DNA of 64,000 nucleotides from an uncultured bacterium (GTDB lineage: Bacteria > Bacillota > Clostridia > Oscillospirales > Acutalibacteraceae): positions 1 through 64,000 of the forward strand of contig CASDTH010000031.1 in assembly GCA_949283655.1 (NCBI GenBank), given 5' to 3'. Each line of letters opens with the position of its first letter. The stretch's first letter is position 1. Both the position numbers and the translations under genes were made by a program. The notes beneath the pieces were generated by a model. It saw only the letters and a list, made by a program, of their open reading frames with translations. It had not been told where the DNA came from and ran no database searches. Positions 25,437-34,235 of the stretch are shown in pieces.

Positions 25437-27547
25437 TGAAACGAATCTTTGATATCCGCTATATCCCCGCTGATACGGATGGCGGATTCTCTTTTAGCAA
25501 TATGGATACGGATTATTCTGCCACCTCCCGTTATTTGACGCGCGGCGGAAAACCCATCCTGCCCATCTGCGGAGAGATTCACTTTTCCCGCTGTGAGCGG
25601 GAGGACTGGAAGCGCGAGCTCTTAAAGATGAAGGAGTGCGGCCTGACCGCTGTGGCCAATTATGTGTTCTGGAACCACCATGAGCAAAAGAAGGGCCATT
25701 TCCGCTGGGACGGCAACCGCGATATCACTGCCTTCCTGTGCGTGTGCCGTGAGGTCGGCCTGGGCGTTTTTTTACGGATCGGCCCGTGGTGCCACGGCGA
25801 GGCACGCTTCGGCGGCTTTCCGGACTGGCTGATGCCCCTGCGCGGGAAGCGGAAGGATACCCCGAAATATCTACAGTATGTGGAGCGCTATTGGCGCGCG
25901 CTGTATGAGCAGGTGGCCGAGTTCTGCGACGGCGAGACGGTGCTCGGCCTCCAGCTGGAGAACGAGTACACCGGTACCATCGACCACATCCATACGCTCC
26001 GCCGCATCGCGGAGAAGGTGGGGTTCAAAGTTCCATATTTCACCATGACCTCCTGGCCGACCAACACGGTGGATAAGTGCTTTTTGCAGATGATGGGCGG
26101 CTATCCCGAGGCGCCGTGGACGCAGCATAAGAGGCCGCTGGAGCCGGCGGGCCGTTTTGCAATCTGCGAGGGGCGCACAGAGGTCGAGATCGGTGAGGAT
26201 CTGATCAAGGGTCAGCGTGAAAAGGCGACCTTTGATGAATTTCCCTATGCGGGATGCGAGGTTGGCACCGGCAACCAGGTCACGCAGCACCGCCGCCCGA
26301 TCATCAGCGGACGGGATGGCTACGGCGTCGCATTTGCCAAGTTTGCCTCCGGAATGAACCTGATGGGGTACTATATGTTCCACGGCGGCCGCAATCCGCG
26401 CGGGGAACTGCTACAGGAGAGCCGCCGTACCTTCTATCCGAACAACTATCCCATTGTGGATTACGATTTCCAGGCGCCGCTCTCCAAGGACGGCGTCTGC
26501 CGGGAGCACGGCGACCGCCTGCGATTGATGCACCTGTTTATCAACACGTGGGACAGGGATATCGCCCGCAAGCAGGCCTTTTTCTCCGGCGAACCGGGGC
26601 TGCCCTACTGCTCCGTGCGCTGCGGCGAGAATACGGATGGATACCTCTTCATCGGCAACTATGAGCGCGGCGTAAAGGCTGCTCCGCTCGATTTCTGTGC
26701 CCAGCTCAGCGGTGACCTGGACGTTACTCTCCCGGCGCTGAAAATTGCCGCCGGGGAGATGACGTTTCTCCCGTTTCGGTTTCGGGTGCGCGATGTTTTC
26801 TTCGATTACGTGACGGCGCAGCCGGTTGCGCGCGCGGATCACGGCGACCGGACGGACCTGTATTTTATGCGCATGGAGCGTCAGCCAGCGATTGCATCTG
26901 TAAATGGGAAAGCCTTTACATGTAAAGACGCGACTTGTGATGCGGGCAATGGCGTTGTGCTGCACTTTATGGATCAGGCACAGGCGCTGCGCTTTCACCT
27001 GATCGATGGTCAGCCCGTGTTCAGCGATGGAACCACATGGGCGGAAGGGAATACTCTTTACACCCTGCTCGGTAACGCCCAAACAGTCACGGTCAATGGG
27101 CAGACGCAAACCTGCTCCTTCGCGGAGCCGGAGGACGTCGTGCGGTTTGAGCGCATCGGTAAAGTCAAGCTGCCGTATGACTCCTATCTCTATTCGCGCG
27201 GGGACCGCGGCTACTACCGCCTGACGGTTCAGCTGGAGAAGCTGCGTGAATTCGATGATGTCGTGATGGATATCCGCTTTAGGGGCCTGAATTTACAGGT
27301 GTTCTGCGGCGGCGTGCTGGTGGATGACTACTTTAATACGGATGGCGTCTACCACCTCCACCTCCGCCACTTTCGCGACCTGCTCGCACGCAGCGGCGGC
27401 GAGATTGTGATAAAGACGGCTGCTCCGACCGCGCACGGCGTAGGCCATGTGTACAGCGAGATCGAGATGAAGCCCGGGTTTGAGGATTTAACGCTGGAAA
27501 AGGTGCGACACATCCGGCTGGAAGCGTTTAAACTCGTCTCCCAATAA
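25433..27547 (+). CDS. GH35-related beta-galactosidase, divergent clade
   Basis: A 704-residue protein without signal peptide. The barrel reads ICGEIHFSRCEREDWKRELL, RIGPWCHGEARFGGFPDWLM and LQLENEYTGTIDH with the acid/base Glu. The nucleophile region is AGCEVGTGNQVTQHRRP rather than the ExxxGW form of the other GH35 protein here. YYMFHGGRNPRGE is conserved. It is about 120 residues longer than typical bacterial GH35 because of extended C-terminal beta domains. The start is 25433 or 25436 and overlaps the preceding stop. The family is clear; the linkage specificity may differ from the 22442 enzyme. Confidence 0.82.
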   Translation: MMKRIFDIRYIPADTDGGFSFSNMDTDYSATSRYLTRGGKPILPICGEIHFSRCEREDWKRELLKMKECGLTAVANYVFWNHHEQKKGHFRWDGNRDITAFLCVCREVGLGVFLRIGPWCHGEARFGGFPDWLMPLRGKRKDTPKYLQYVERYWRALYEQVAEFCDGETVLGLQLENEYTGTIDHIHTLRRIAEKVGFKVPYFTMTSWPTNTVDKCFLQMMGGYPEAPWTQHKRPLEPAGRFAICEGRTEVEIGEDLIKGQREKATFDEFPYAGCEVGTGNQVTQHRRPIISGRDGYGVAFAKFASGMNLMGYYMFHGGRNPRGELLQESRRTFYPNNYPIVDYDFQAPLSKDGVCREHGDRLRLMHLFINTWDRDIARKQAFFSGEPGLPYCSVRCGENTDGYLFIGNYERGVKAAPLDFCAQLSGDLDVTLPALKIAAGEMTFLPFRFRVRDVFFDYVTAQPVARADHGDRTDLYFMRMERQPAIASVNGKAFTCKDATCDAGNGVVLHFMDQAQALRFHLIDGQPVFSDGTTWAEGNTLYTLLGNAQTVTVNGQTQTCSFAEPEDVVRFERIGKVKLPYDSYLYSRGDRGYYRLTVQLEKLREFDDVVMDIRFRGLNLQVFCGGVLVDDYFNTDGVYHLHLRHFRDLLARSGGEIVIKTAAPTAHGVGHVYSEIEMKPGFEDLTLEKVRHIRLEAFKLVSQ

Positions 27548-27572
27548 GAGTAGTATTTACGGAGTGGAGAGA

Positions 27573-28961
27573 ATGGAACAGTATTCATTTCAATATGACT
27601 ATACGGAATGTATGGTCATGAAAATGCCCATGGCATTCCCGGAGAAGGACGGGCGAAGCAGCCATGTGATCAATACCTTTGCCGATGCGTTGGAGATGAT
27701 CCGGATGGTCGATGCCGTCACGCAGGGGATCACCAAGATTATCTATTTGGTCGGCTGGCAATACCTCGGGCATGATGATAAGTATCCCGACTTTTTTGAG
27801 GTCAACGAGGCGCTAAAGTGCCCGCAGGATCCCACCGCGCACGAGAGTATGCTCTGGCTGATGCGGGAAGCGAAGAAGTATCACACCGTCGTCAGCGTCC
27901 ACATCAATTTTAACGACGCCTACGATAACGCACCGTCCTTTGAACGCTACGTAAAAGCGGGCGCGCTGATTCGCAATAAGCACGGTCAGCCCGACCCGAT
28001 TGAGCGGTACAACGGGCGCAGGTGCTATAAGGTGTCCTTCAAGGAGGAGTGGGAGTCCGGCCTGTTCCGGGAGCGGTTTGACCGCCTGCTTGAGTTGCTC
28101 CCCCTACGGGAGGCCGGGACGGTGCACGTGGATAATTTCCAGTGTTATCACAATTACCACCCCGATATCACCATCCGGGAGATGCAGGAGTACCGCCGCA
28201 AGATGATCGAGTATGTGACCGGAAAAGGGATTGATATCACCTCGGAGTTTACATACCGGGAGGATGAGAGCCTGCCCAACCGGATGCCGTTCGGCCTGCC
28301 GCGCGAGCACCATCCCGCCGCGCCGCTCGATACGTTCGGATTGATCCCGGTCAGCTGGTGGTGTACGCGGATGCGCCGCGAGGAGTATGTGACCATCTCG
28401 CCTAAGCTGTACGGCGGCGGGATATATAAGGATAAACGGTATGCAAACTACCTCTATGGCAACATGCACGGCGAGGAAATCTTTCAGGATTACCATAAGC
28501 CGGATGGGAACTGGCTGGGCCACTTTGTGCGCGACTTTGCCACGGTTCAAGTACCGTACCGTTACCTGTGCCGCCACGAGCGCCTCGCCATCGAGGGACG
28601 CGGCAGGAATGAATACTGTGTTTTTTCAGACGGGATTGTTTCCTACAACCGCGATCGTAGGATCACCGTTAACGGCGCAACATTTAAGGAGGGGGACAAC
28701 GTCTTTCTCCCGTTCGATGCGCAGGAGACGCAGTGGATTGCGTACAGCGCGAAGGGCGACTCGCGTGCCTGGCGCTTTCCGGCCGGGAAATCCGCCGTCA
28801 TCTACCGCGTGGAACCCACCGGCAACCGCTATCTGGAGCGTCGCGAAAATCTCAACGGCTCAATCTTCCTGACGCTTGCACCGGGGGAGATGCTGCTGGT
28901 TGAGGCCGTGGACCCCGAAAAGACCAGAATACATTTTGAGGACGGAGGTGTATCAGAATGA
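27573..28961 (+). CDS. Short GH101-like putative glycosidase 2
   Basis: A 462-residue paralogue of the protein at 15319. It shares GWQYLGHDDKYPDFFEVN, VHINFNDAY, the likely nucleophile Asp187 in TVHVDNFQCY and the likely acid/base Glu225 in DITSEFTYRE. The spacing of the two acids (38 residues) agrees with GH101. It lacks a signal peptide and accessory domains. The GTG at 27564 is also in frame, but GGAG at 27561-27564 with correct spacing supports ATG 27573. It ends in an ATGA overlap with the frameshifted gene that follows, so both were once translationally coupled. An intracellular role on imported GalNAc-containing glycans is inferred. Confidence 0.6.
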   Translation: MEQYSFQYDYTECMVMKMPMAFPEKDGRSSHVINTFADALEMIRMVDAVTQGITKIIYLVGWQYLGHDDKYPDFFEVNEALKCPQDPTAHESMLWLMREAKKYHTVVSVHINFNDAYDNAPSFERYVKAGALIRNKHGQPDPIERYNGRRCYKVSFKEEWESGLFRERFDRLLELLPLREAGTVHVDNFQCYHNYHPDITIREMQEYRRKMIEYVTGKGIDITSEFTYREDESLPNRMPFGLPREHHPAAPLDTFGLIPVSWWCTRMRREEYVTISPKLYGGGIYKDKRYANYLYGNMHGEEIFQDYHKPDGNWLGHFVRDFATVQVPYRYLCRHERLAIEGRGRNEYCVFSDGIVSYNRDRRITVNGATFKEGDNVFLPFDAQETQWIAYSAKGDSRAWRFPAGKSAVIYRVEPTGNRYLERRENLNGSIFLTLAPGEMLLVEAVDPEKTRIHFEDGGVSE

Positions 28962-30861
28962 GGATTGCCAATAAAGATTTGTCCGTCACATTCTCCCCAA
29001 ACAGCCGGAAATATGAGATCAGCTACAGAGGCTTCTCCTGGGTGAATGAGGGCCGTCCGCCCTATCCTATGTTGTAATCCGCAAAAAAGTTGGGGGTAAA
29101 TACATCGGCACTGTGCGCACCTTCGGCATGGCGGCGCAGAAGAGCGTCGCCTGCACCGGGAACCGCATCATCGCGCGCTATGGCGGCTTTACCGCCTTTG
29201 GCAAAAAGCTGCCCTTCACGCTCGTCTGCACGGTGGCGATCACCGGTGAAAACACCGTTGAGTTCTCCCTCAAGGCGGAGCATGAGGAGGGGCTGGATAT
29301 CGTTGCAGCGTACTTCCCCGGCCCGTTCAACGCGAAAAATCCGGACGGATATACATACGCCGTGGACACCATGCGCCAGGGGTTCCTGATGCCGGACGGA
29401 TACCAGAAGAATTTCCTCTCCACATTCGGCTTTGCCAACTATCTGCGCAATATCAATACGGGCGACTGCTATCTCCCGTTCTGGGGGCGCGTGAGCGGCC
29501 GTAACGGCTTCTGCGCCATCGTGGAGACGCCGTATGACGCAGCCATGTTCTCCTGCTTTGGAAAGCGCGGCTCGTTCCTCAATTCCGTCCACTGGCGTTC
29601 CTCGCTGGGCAAGCTCGGCTACGAGCGGAAAATTCGCTTCATCTTTCACGATAACTGCGATTACAACACGATCGCCAAGGATTACCGCGCCTATGTGATC
29701 GAGCAGGGGCGTTTGGTGACCATGAAAGATAAGATTGAGAAGAACCCCAATATTAAAAATATTGTCGGTTCGCCCATCCTGCACTGCGGTATTTTCTCCA
29801 ACGTGCACCCCGCCTCGGATTTCTATGAGAAGGGCGGCCAGAACCGCAAGCTGATCGCCTCCTTCTACAAGCGGTCGGAGCAGTACCGGCATCTCAAGGA
29901 GCTGGGGCTGGATGAACTCTACATCCACACCGACGGCTGGGGCGAGCAGGGCTATGACAACAATCACCCCTATGTGCTGCCGCCCTGCCCCGAGGCGGGC
30001 GGTTACGAGGGGATGCGCACCCTGTCCGAGGAGTGCCGCAAGCTCGGCTATGTCTTTGCCATCCACGACCAGTACCGTGACTTTTATCATACCTGTAAAA
30101 AGTTTGACGAGCAGAAGGCCGTCACCAAGATTGACGGATCGCACTTCTACTGCGACACCTGGGCGGGCGGCCCACACACCTGGCTCTGTGCGTCGCAGGC
30201 GCCGTCCTTTGTCCGCGATACGTATGATGCACTGGCAGAGCACGGCGTAGATATCCAGGGCGCGTACCTCGACGTGTTTTCGATTGTCGCCGGGGATGAA
30301 TGCTTCCATCCGGAGCACCGCATCACCCGTGAGCAGAGCATCCGCTATCGCGCGGAGTGCTTTGATATCCTGAACGAGCGGGGGATTATCCCGTCCTCCG
30401 AGGAGCCGGGCGACCTGCTCATCGATAAGCTAGCACTTGTCCACCACGGCCCATACACCCTGCGCCCGCAGGAACGCGGCCAGGCCGTCGGCATCCCCGT
30501 CCCGCTGCTCAGCCTCGTGTACCACGACTGCATCATGATCCCGTGGCTCAACAAGGGCGTCGGCGGATGGGGCATCCCCGACGGGGACAGCGCCGGACTT
30601 CACTGTGTGCTCAATGCCGGCATGCCATATTTTGAGCCGTTTGATCGCCGGGATGACCTTCTGCCAGACGCACACCTGCGCAAGGAGATCGCTCATGTGC
30701 AAAGGTTGGCCAAGATTCAGGCCGCCCTTTTTGATCAAGAGATGGTGTGTCACCGTTTTTTGGATGGCAGCGGCCGTCAGCAAGAGGCCAGCTATGCAGA
30801 TGGAACGGTCATTCGGGTAGATTTTGCTCATGGAACCTATTCCGTCAAATACAATCAATAG
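28958..30861 (+). pseudogene. GH129/GH101-like glycosidase gene broken by a frameshift
   Basis: Translation from ATG 28958, coupled to the upstream stop, runs 39 codons to TAA 29075-29077. The -1 frame then stays open from about 29074 to 30861 with no good start of its own; the first plausible one is GTG 29113. One missing base near 29072-29076 explains the break. Joined, the product is about 634 residues: a beta domain, then a barrel with YIHTDGWGEQGYDNNHPY, GAYLDVFSIV (possible nucleophile Asp) and IPSSEEPGD (possible acid/base Glu). This resembles GH129 alpha-N-acetylgalactosaminidases or DUF5696 proteins, distant kin of GH101. A sequencing error, a true mutation or translation from GTG 29113 are all possible. 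Confidence 0.65.
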
Positions 30862-30895
30862 ACAGAATTTAATTTCAATGAGGGGCGTGAGAAAG

Positions 30896-31999
30896 ATGAA
30901 ACGTGTCAATAAACGGTGGGCAAAAATCCTCCTCTCCGTCATCGCTGTCATCCTCGCGGCAGTGCTGATCATCGCCGTTGTGCTGTTTTTCCCGCTTATG
31001 GGCAAAAAGCATGTGGAGATTTGGAGCGCTGGGCAGGATTTCGACTTGAGTAGCATCCGGACGGTGGAAAAAAAGCCGGGGGAGGATTTTAAAATCCTTT
31101 TGCTCACCGATACGCAGCTGTGGGCAAACCCGGTAGATAATCAGGCATGCTATGACCAGATCGCCCAGCTCGTAGAAAGAACCAATCCGGATATGATGGC
31201 AACCGTTGGCGACAATGTCTCCGGCGCGACCTCCCGTTTTTTGCTTCGGAAGTGGATTCGGGTGGTGGATTCCTTCCAGATACCGTGGGCGGCGGTGTTC
31301 GGCAACCACGACCCGGAGATCCCAATGACCACGCTGAACTGGCAGGGCGATCAGTTGATGCGCTCTGAATATTGCCTGTTCCGAAAGGGCCCCTCCAACC
31401 TGTATGGTTGCGGGAATTACGCTGTAAATATTGTGGAGAATGGGGCGCCGGTCTACACGCTGTTTATGCTCGATAACGGCCGGTATACGGAATATGAGGA
31501 TGGCTCCAAGAGAGAAATTTATATGGGCTATGAACAGATTGCCTGGTATGAGTGGAATGTGCGCGGCATTGCGGGTGCAGTGGGCCATACCGTCCCTTCC
31601 ATGACGTTTTCCCATTTCGCCCTGCCAGAGATGAAAGAGACGATTGAGCAGGTCGGCGTTTATAACGAGGCGGATGGCAGTTATACGATCCCGGAGGAAT
31701 ACGGCTTTGGCAAGTGCGCCTATCTGCCCGGTTGTTCTCCGGTCAATTCCGGCTTTTTTGAGAAGTGTGTAGCGCTCGGCTCCACCACACATATCTTCTG
31801 CGGCCACGATCATGAGAATAACGCCAGCGTTACGCGTGATGGAATCACCATGACCTACGGTATGAAAACAGGCCCTTCTCCGGCGCCGTGGAATTTTGCA
31901 GAGGAAACCGGCGGCACACTCATCACCATCCACACGGGTTCTGACGCACAGGCTTCCGTCACGGTAGAGCATGTGCCCCTTGCTGCGGCCGCGCAGTGA
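30896..31999 (+). CDS. Membrane-anchored metallophosphoesterase 3
   Basis: A 367-residue protein with a basic start and one long hydrophobic helix (about residues 9-35). The metal motifs are LTDTQLWAN, VGDNVSG, FGNHDPEI, FSHFALPE and CGHDHENN. The first motif has Gln where the two paralogues have His (DxQ instead of DxH), a variant seen in some phosphoesterase lineages, so activity may be kept but tuned. The ATG at 30896 starts the membrane-anchor pattern; upstream in-frame ATGs at 30824 and 30878 seem less likely. It is the last gene of the operon. The 226 nt downstream hold a weak hairpin near 32089-32110 and the promoter of the next gene. Confidence 0.85.
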   Translation: MKRVNKRWAKILLSVIAVILAAVLIIAVVLFFPLMGKKHVEIWSAGQDFDLSSIRTVEKKPGEDFKILLLTDTQLWANPVDNQACYDQIAQLVERTNPDMMATVGDNVSGATSRFLLRKWIRVVDSFQIPWAAVFGNHDPEIPMTTLNWQGDQLMRSEYCLFRKGPSNLYGCGNYAVNIVENGAPVYTLFMLDNGRYTEYEDGSKREIYMGYEQIAWYEWNVRGIAGAVGHTVPSMTFSHFALPEMKETIEQVGVYNEADGSYTIPEEYGFGKCAYLPGCSPVNSGFFEKCVALGSTTHIFCGHDHENNASVTRDGITMTYGMKTGPSPAPWNFAEETGGTLITIHTGSDAQASVTVEHVPLAAAAQ

Positions 32000-32156
32000 G
32001 AGAAGGCCACCCTACACCTAGCGGCTGTGCGTGCCGGGATGGCAATGCTTCCCCCTGCATATGACTTTATATGACTTTGCCGCGCTCCATGCCTGTTCCG
32101 GCATGTGGGCGTGGCTTTGTTTATAGCGTGACCGGCTTTTTTGCCGCAGGTAGCGC

Positions 32157-32185
32157 TTGCTTTTTTTGTAATCCTGTGGCATAAT
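32157..32185 (+). promoter_or_regulatory. Promoter of the DUF134-NifX gene
   Basis: TTGCTT at 32157-32162, a 17-nt spacer and CATAAT at 32180-32185 preceded by TGG form an extended -10 promoter, 40 nt before the start codon. Confidence 0.65.
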
Positions 32186-32225
32186 AGTTATCGACATATG
32201 ACGGAAACGGTGGGGAGGTGCTTTC

Positions 32226-33014
32226 ATGGCGAGGCCAAGCAGATGCAGGCGTATTTGCAGGGAGCCGGATTACGATGGCTTTCTGCCGTTGGGCATTCCG
32301 TCCGGGGAGCCTGTTACCCTGACGGTGGATGAATATGAAGTGATCCGCCTGATTGATCTGGAGGGTTTGACCCATGAGCAGTGCGGCAGGCAGATGGAGG
32401 TTTCCAGAACCACTGTGACCGAAATCTATGAATCCGCAAGGCGTAAGCTGGCAGACAGCATCGTGCATGGCAAGCCGCTTTTGATCGCGGGCGGGCATTA
32501 CCGCTTCTGTGATGGGAATGCGGTCTGCCGCCAGAGCGCATGTGGGCAATCGGGCCGCACAGCTTCCAAACAACCTGTGCAGGCGAAAGGAGCAAACGGA
32601 ATGAGAATTGCAGTTACCTATGAAAACGGCAAGGTGTTTCAGCACTTTGGCCATAGCGCCCAGTTTAAACTGTATGATGTTGAAAATGGGCAGATTGTTA
32701 ACCAGCAGGTTGTGGATACCAACGGGCAGGGGCATGGCGCGTTGGCGGGCTTCCTCACCGGGGCAGGCGTGGATGTGCTCATCTGCGGTGGCATCGGGGG
32801 CGGGGCGCAGCAGGCTCTGCGGGAGGCCGGCATCCGACTGTTCGGCGGCGTATCCGGCAATGCGGATAGCGCCGTAAATGCTTATCTTGCAGATGCGCTC
32901 CCATTTGACGCCAACGTGCATTGCAGCCATCATGAGCAGGGGCACTCCTGTGGCGAGCATACATGCGGGGAGGAGAAGCATGGATGCGCTGGCAGCGGTG
33001 GCGGCTGCCAGTAA
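32226..33014 (+). CDS. DUF134 DNA-binding domain fused to NifX/NifB-like domain
   Basis: A 262-residue protein. Residues 1-95 are DUF134, a small helix-turn-helix family: MARPSRCRRICREP, then LTVDEYEVIRLIDLEGL and CGRQMEVSRTTVTEIYESAR. Residues about 125-230 are a dinitrogenase iron-molybdenum cofactor (NifX/NifB C-terminal) domain: MRIAVTYENGKVFQHFGH through CGGIGGGAQQAL. The tail is rich in His and Cys (HCSHHEQGHSCGEHTC), a probable metal site. In many anaerobes these domains are separate neighbouring genes; here they are one. No nitrogenase genes are present, so metal or Fe-S sensing is more likely than nitrogen fixation. Confidence 0.85.
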   Translation: MARPSRCRRICREPDYDGFLPLGIPSGEPVTLTVDEYEVIRLIDLEGLTHEQCGRQMEVSRTTVTEIYESARRKLADSIVHGKPLLIAGGHYRFCDGNAVCRQSACGQSGRTASKQPVQAKGANGMRIAVTYENGKVFQHFGHSAQFKLYDVENGQIVNQQVVDTNGQGHGALAGFLTGAGVDVLICGGIGGGAQQALREAGIRLFGGVSGNADSAVNAYLADALPFDANVHCSHHEQGHSCGEHTCGEEKHGCAGSGGGCQ

Positions 33015-33039
33015 ACGAAGAGCGCCCTTCCAAACAAAC

Positions 33040-33087
33040 CCGGGCCGGTGCAAATGCGTTGCATTCTGCACCGGCCCGGATATTTTT
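33040..33087 (+). terminator. Strong intrinsic terminator
   Basis: A 13-bp perfect GC-rich stem (33040-33052 with 33067-33079) is followed by TATTTTTAT. It ends the DUF134-NifX transcript. Confidence 0.85.
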
Positions 33088-33138
33088 ATGTAAATTTACT
33101 GCCGGCCCATCCGGGCGCTGCTGTATAAACAGCGCGCT

Positions 33139-33723
33139 TTACCGAGGGTAACGGTCCTTATCTGCTTCTGTAATTTCCCGCAGTACCCGGCATGGCACGC
33201 CGACTGCCACCACATTGGCTGGGATATCCTTTTTCACAACGCTTCCGGCGCCGATCACTGCGTTATCTCCGATGGTGACGCCTGCCAGTATGGTCGTTCC
33301 TGCGCCGATCCAAACATTGTTCCCAATCGTGATGGGCTTTGCGACCTCCAGGCCCTGAATGCGTTGCTCTGCGTCAATTGCGTGCTCAGCGGTGGTAAGG
33401 CAGCAATTGGGTGCGATAAATACGTGGTCGCCAAAGGTTACTTTGGCTCCGTCTGTAATCACAAGATTATGATTGGAGTAAAAATCGTTCCCAATTGAGA
33501 TATTGTAGCCGTGGTCACACCAAAACGGCGCTGTGATCACCACGTTTTTTCCCATATTGCCAATGATTTGCTTTAACAGGTTTTGTTTAGATGGCGTGTC
33601 GCTTGGGATGCAGTGATTGTATGCATGGCATAAATCGATGCATCGCTCGATATCTCTGGCATTTTGCGGGTCTGCGCCGGGGTCGAATAGATACCCGGCG
33701 GCTGCCTTTTCTTTTTCTGTCAT
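33139..33723 (-). CDS. maa: Maltose/galactoside O-acetyltransferase family
   Basis: A 194-residue hexapeptide-repeat acetyltransferase that would move acetyl from acetyl-CoA to a sugar hydroxyl. The N-terminal maltose-acetyltransferase helix region includes MTEKEKAAAGYLFDPGAD. The left-handed beta-helix follows with FWCDHGYNISIGNDFYSN, the loop PNCCLTTAEHAIDAEQR that contains the catalytic His, and repeats such as ITIGNNVWIGAGTTILAGV. The length is typical. Its start overlaps the stop of the GNAT gene upstream by 4 nt, giving a three-gene minus-strand unit. The true acceptor sugar is not known. Confidence 0.9.
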   Translation of the reverse strand: MTEKEKAAAGYLFDPGADPQNARDIERCIDLCHAYNHCIPSDTPSKQNLLKQIIGNMGKNVVITAPFWCDHGYNISIGNDFYSNHNLVITDGAKVTFGDHVFIAPNCCLTTAEHAIDAEQRIQGLEVAKPITIGNNVWIGAGTTILAGVTIGDNAVIGAGSVVKKDIPANVVAVGVPCRVLREITEADKDRYPR

Positions 33724-34235
33724 ATGTTGCGCTCTCCTTCGTTTTGATTGGGAAGCGGCTTCATCATCTCAATATTTCGAGGCGCATATCCGTTGCCGCC
33801 GTAAAACCGCAGGGCAGTTTGATTGGGTGCGAATACGTCAATTGCAATCTGTTCGCAGCCTTGGGCGGAGAGGAACGTCTCCATCTCCCGCAGCAGTTTT
33901 TGCCCGATTCCGGCTCCGCGCATGCTCTGCTCCACAACCAATTCCGTCACTTTCCCTCTTTTGGGGCAGCGGTTTGTGAGCCGGTCGACCTCGTCCTTTG
34001 CTTCGATGATGCCGGCAACCAGCCCGATCATCCGCTCCTTTTCCACTGCGAGCAGCAGTTTCCCCTGATGCGCCGCGAGCGCTTCCATTGTCAACTGGAA
34101 GTATCGTTCCCTATATTCCTCGGGGAGGGCTTGTATTCCCAATGGGTCGATTTGGACCAGATAGGTTTGCAGTTGAACCAGCAGGTCCTTTACGGCCTCC
34201 GCATAGCGCTCCTCATAAGGTATGATTGAAATCAT
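33720..34235 (-). CDS. GNAT-family N-acetyltransferase
   Basis: A 171-residue cytoplasmic acetyltransferase. The acetyl-CoA site is visible as VTELVVEQSMRGAGIGQKLL (motif A, RxxGxG/A). The C-terminal part, IAIDVFAPNQTALRFYGGNGY, is motif B. It overlaps by 4 nt with both neighbouring minus-strand genes, so the three are co-translated. The acceptor (amine, peptide or antibiotic) cannot be predicted. Confidence 0.88.
   Translation of the reverse strand: MISIIPYEERYAEAVKDLLVQLQTYLVQIDPLGIQALPEEYRERYFQLTMEALAAHQGKLLLAVEKERMIGLVAGIIEAKDEVDRLTNRCPKRGKVTELVVEQSMRGAGIGQKLLREMETFLSAQGCEQIAIDVFAPNQTALRFYGGNGYAPRNIEMMKPLPNQNEGERNI

Noticed and set aside
29060..29085. Programmed -1 frameshift in the GH129-like gene
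   Set aside because: No slippery heptamer or clear downstream pseudoknot is visible; a base loss or assembly error explains the data more simply.
6867..31999. Long antisense open frames under the glycosidase genes (several over 200 residues)
   Set aside because: They mirror GC-rich codon use of the opposite strand, have Arg/Leu/Ala-rich composition, no domains and no ribosome sites.
32226..33014. Nitrogen fixation locus suggested by the NifX-like domain
   Set aside because: No nifHDK or related genes are nearby and the DUF134 fusion points to regulation instead.
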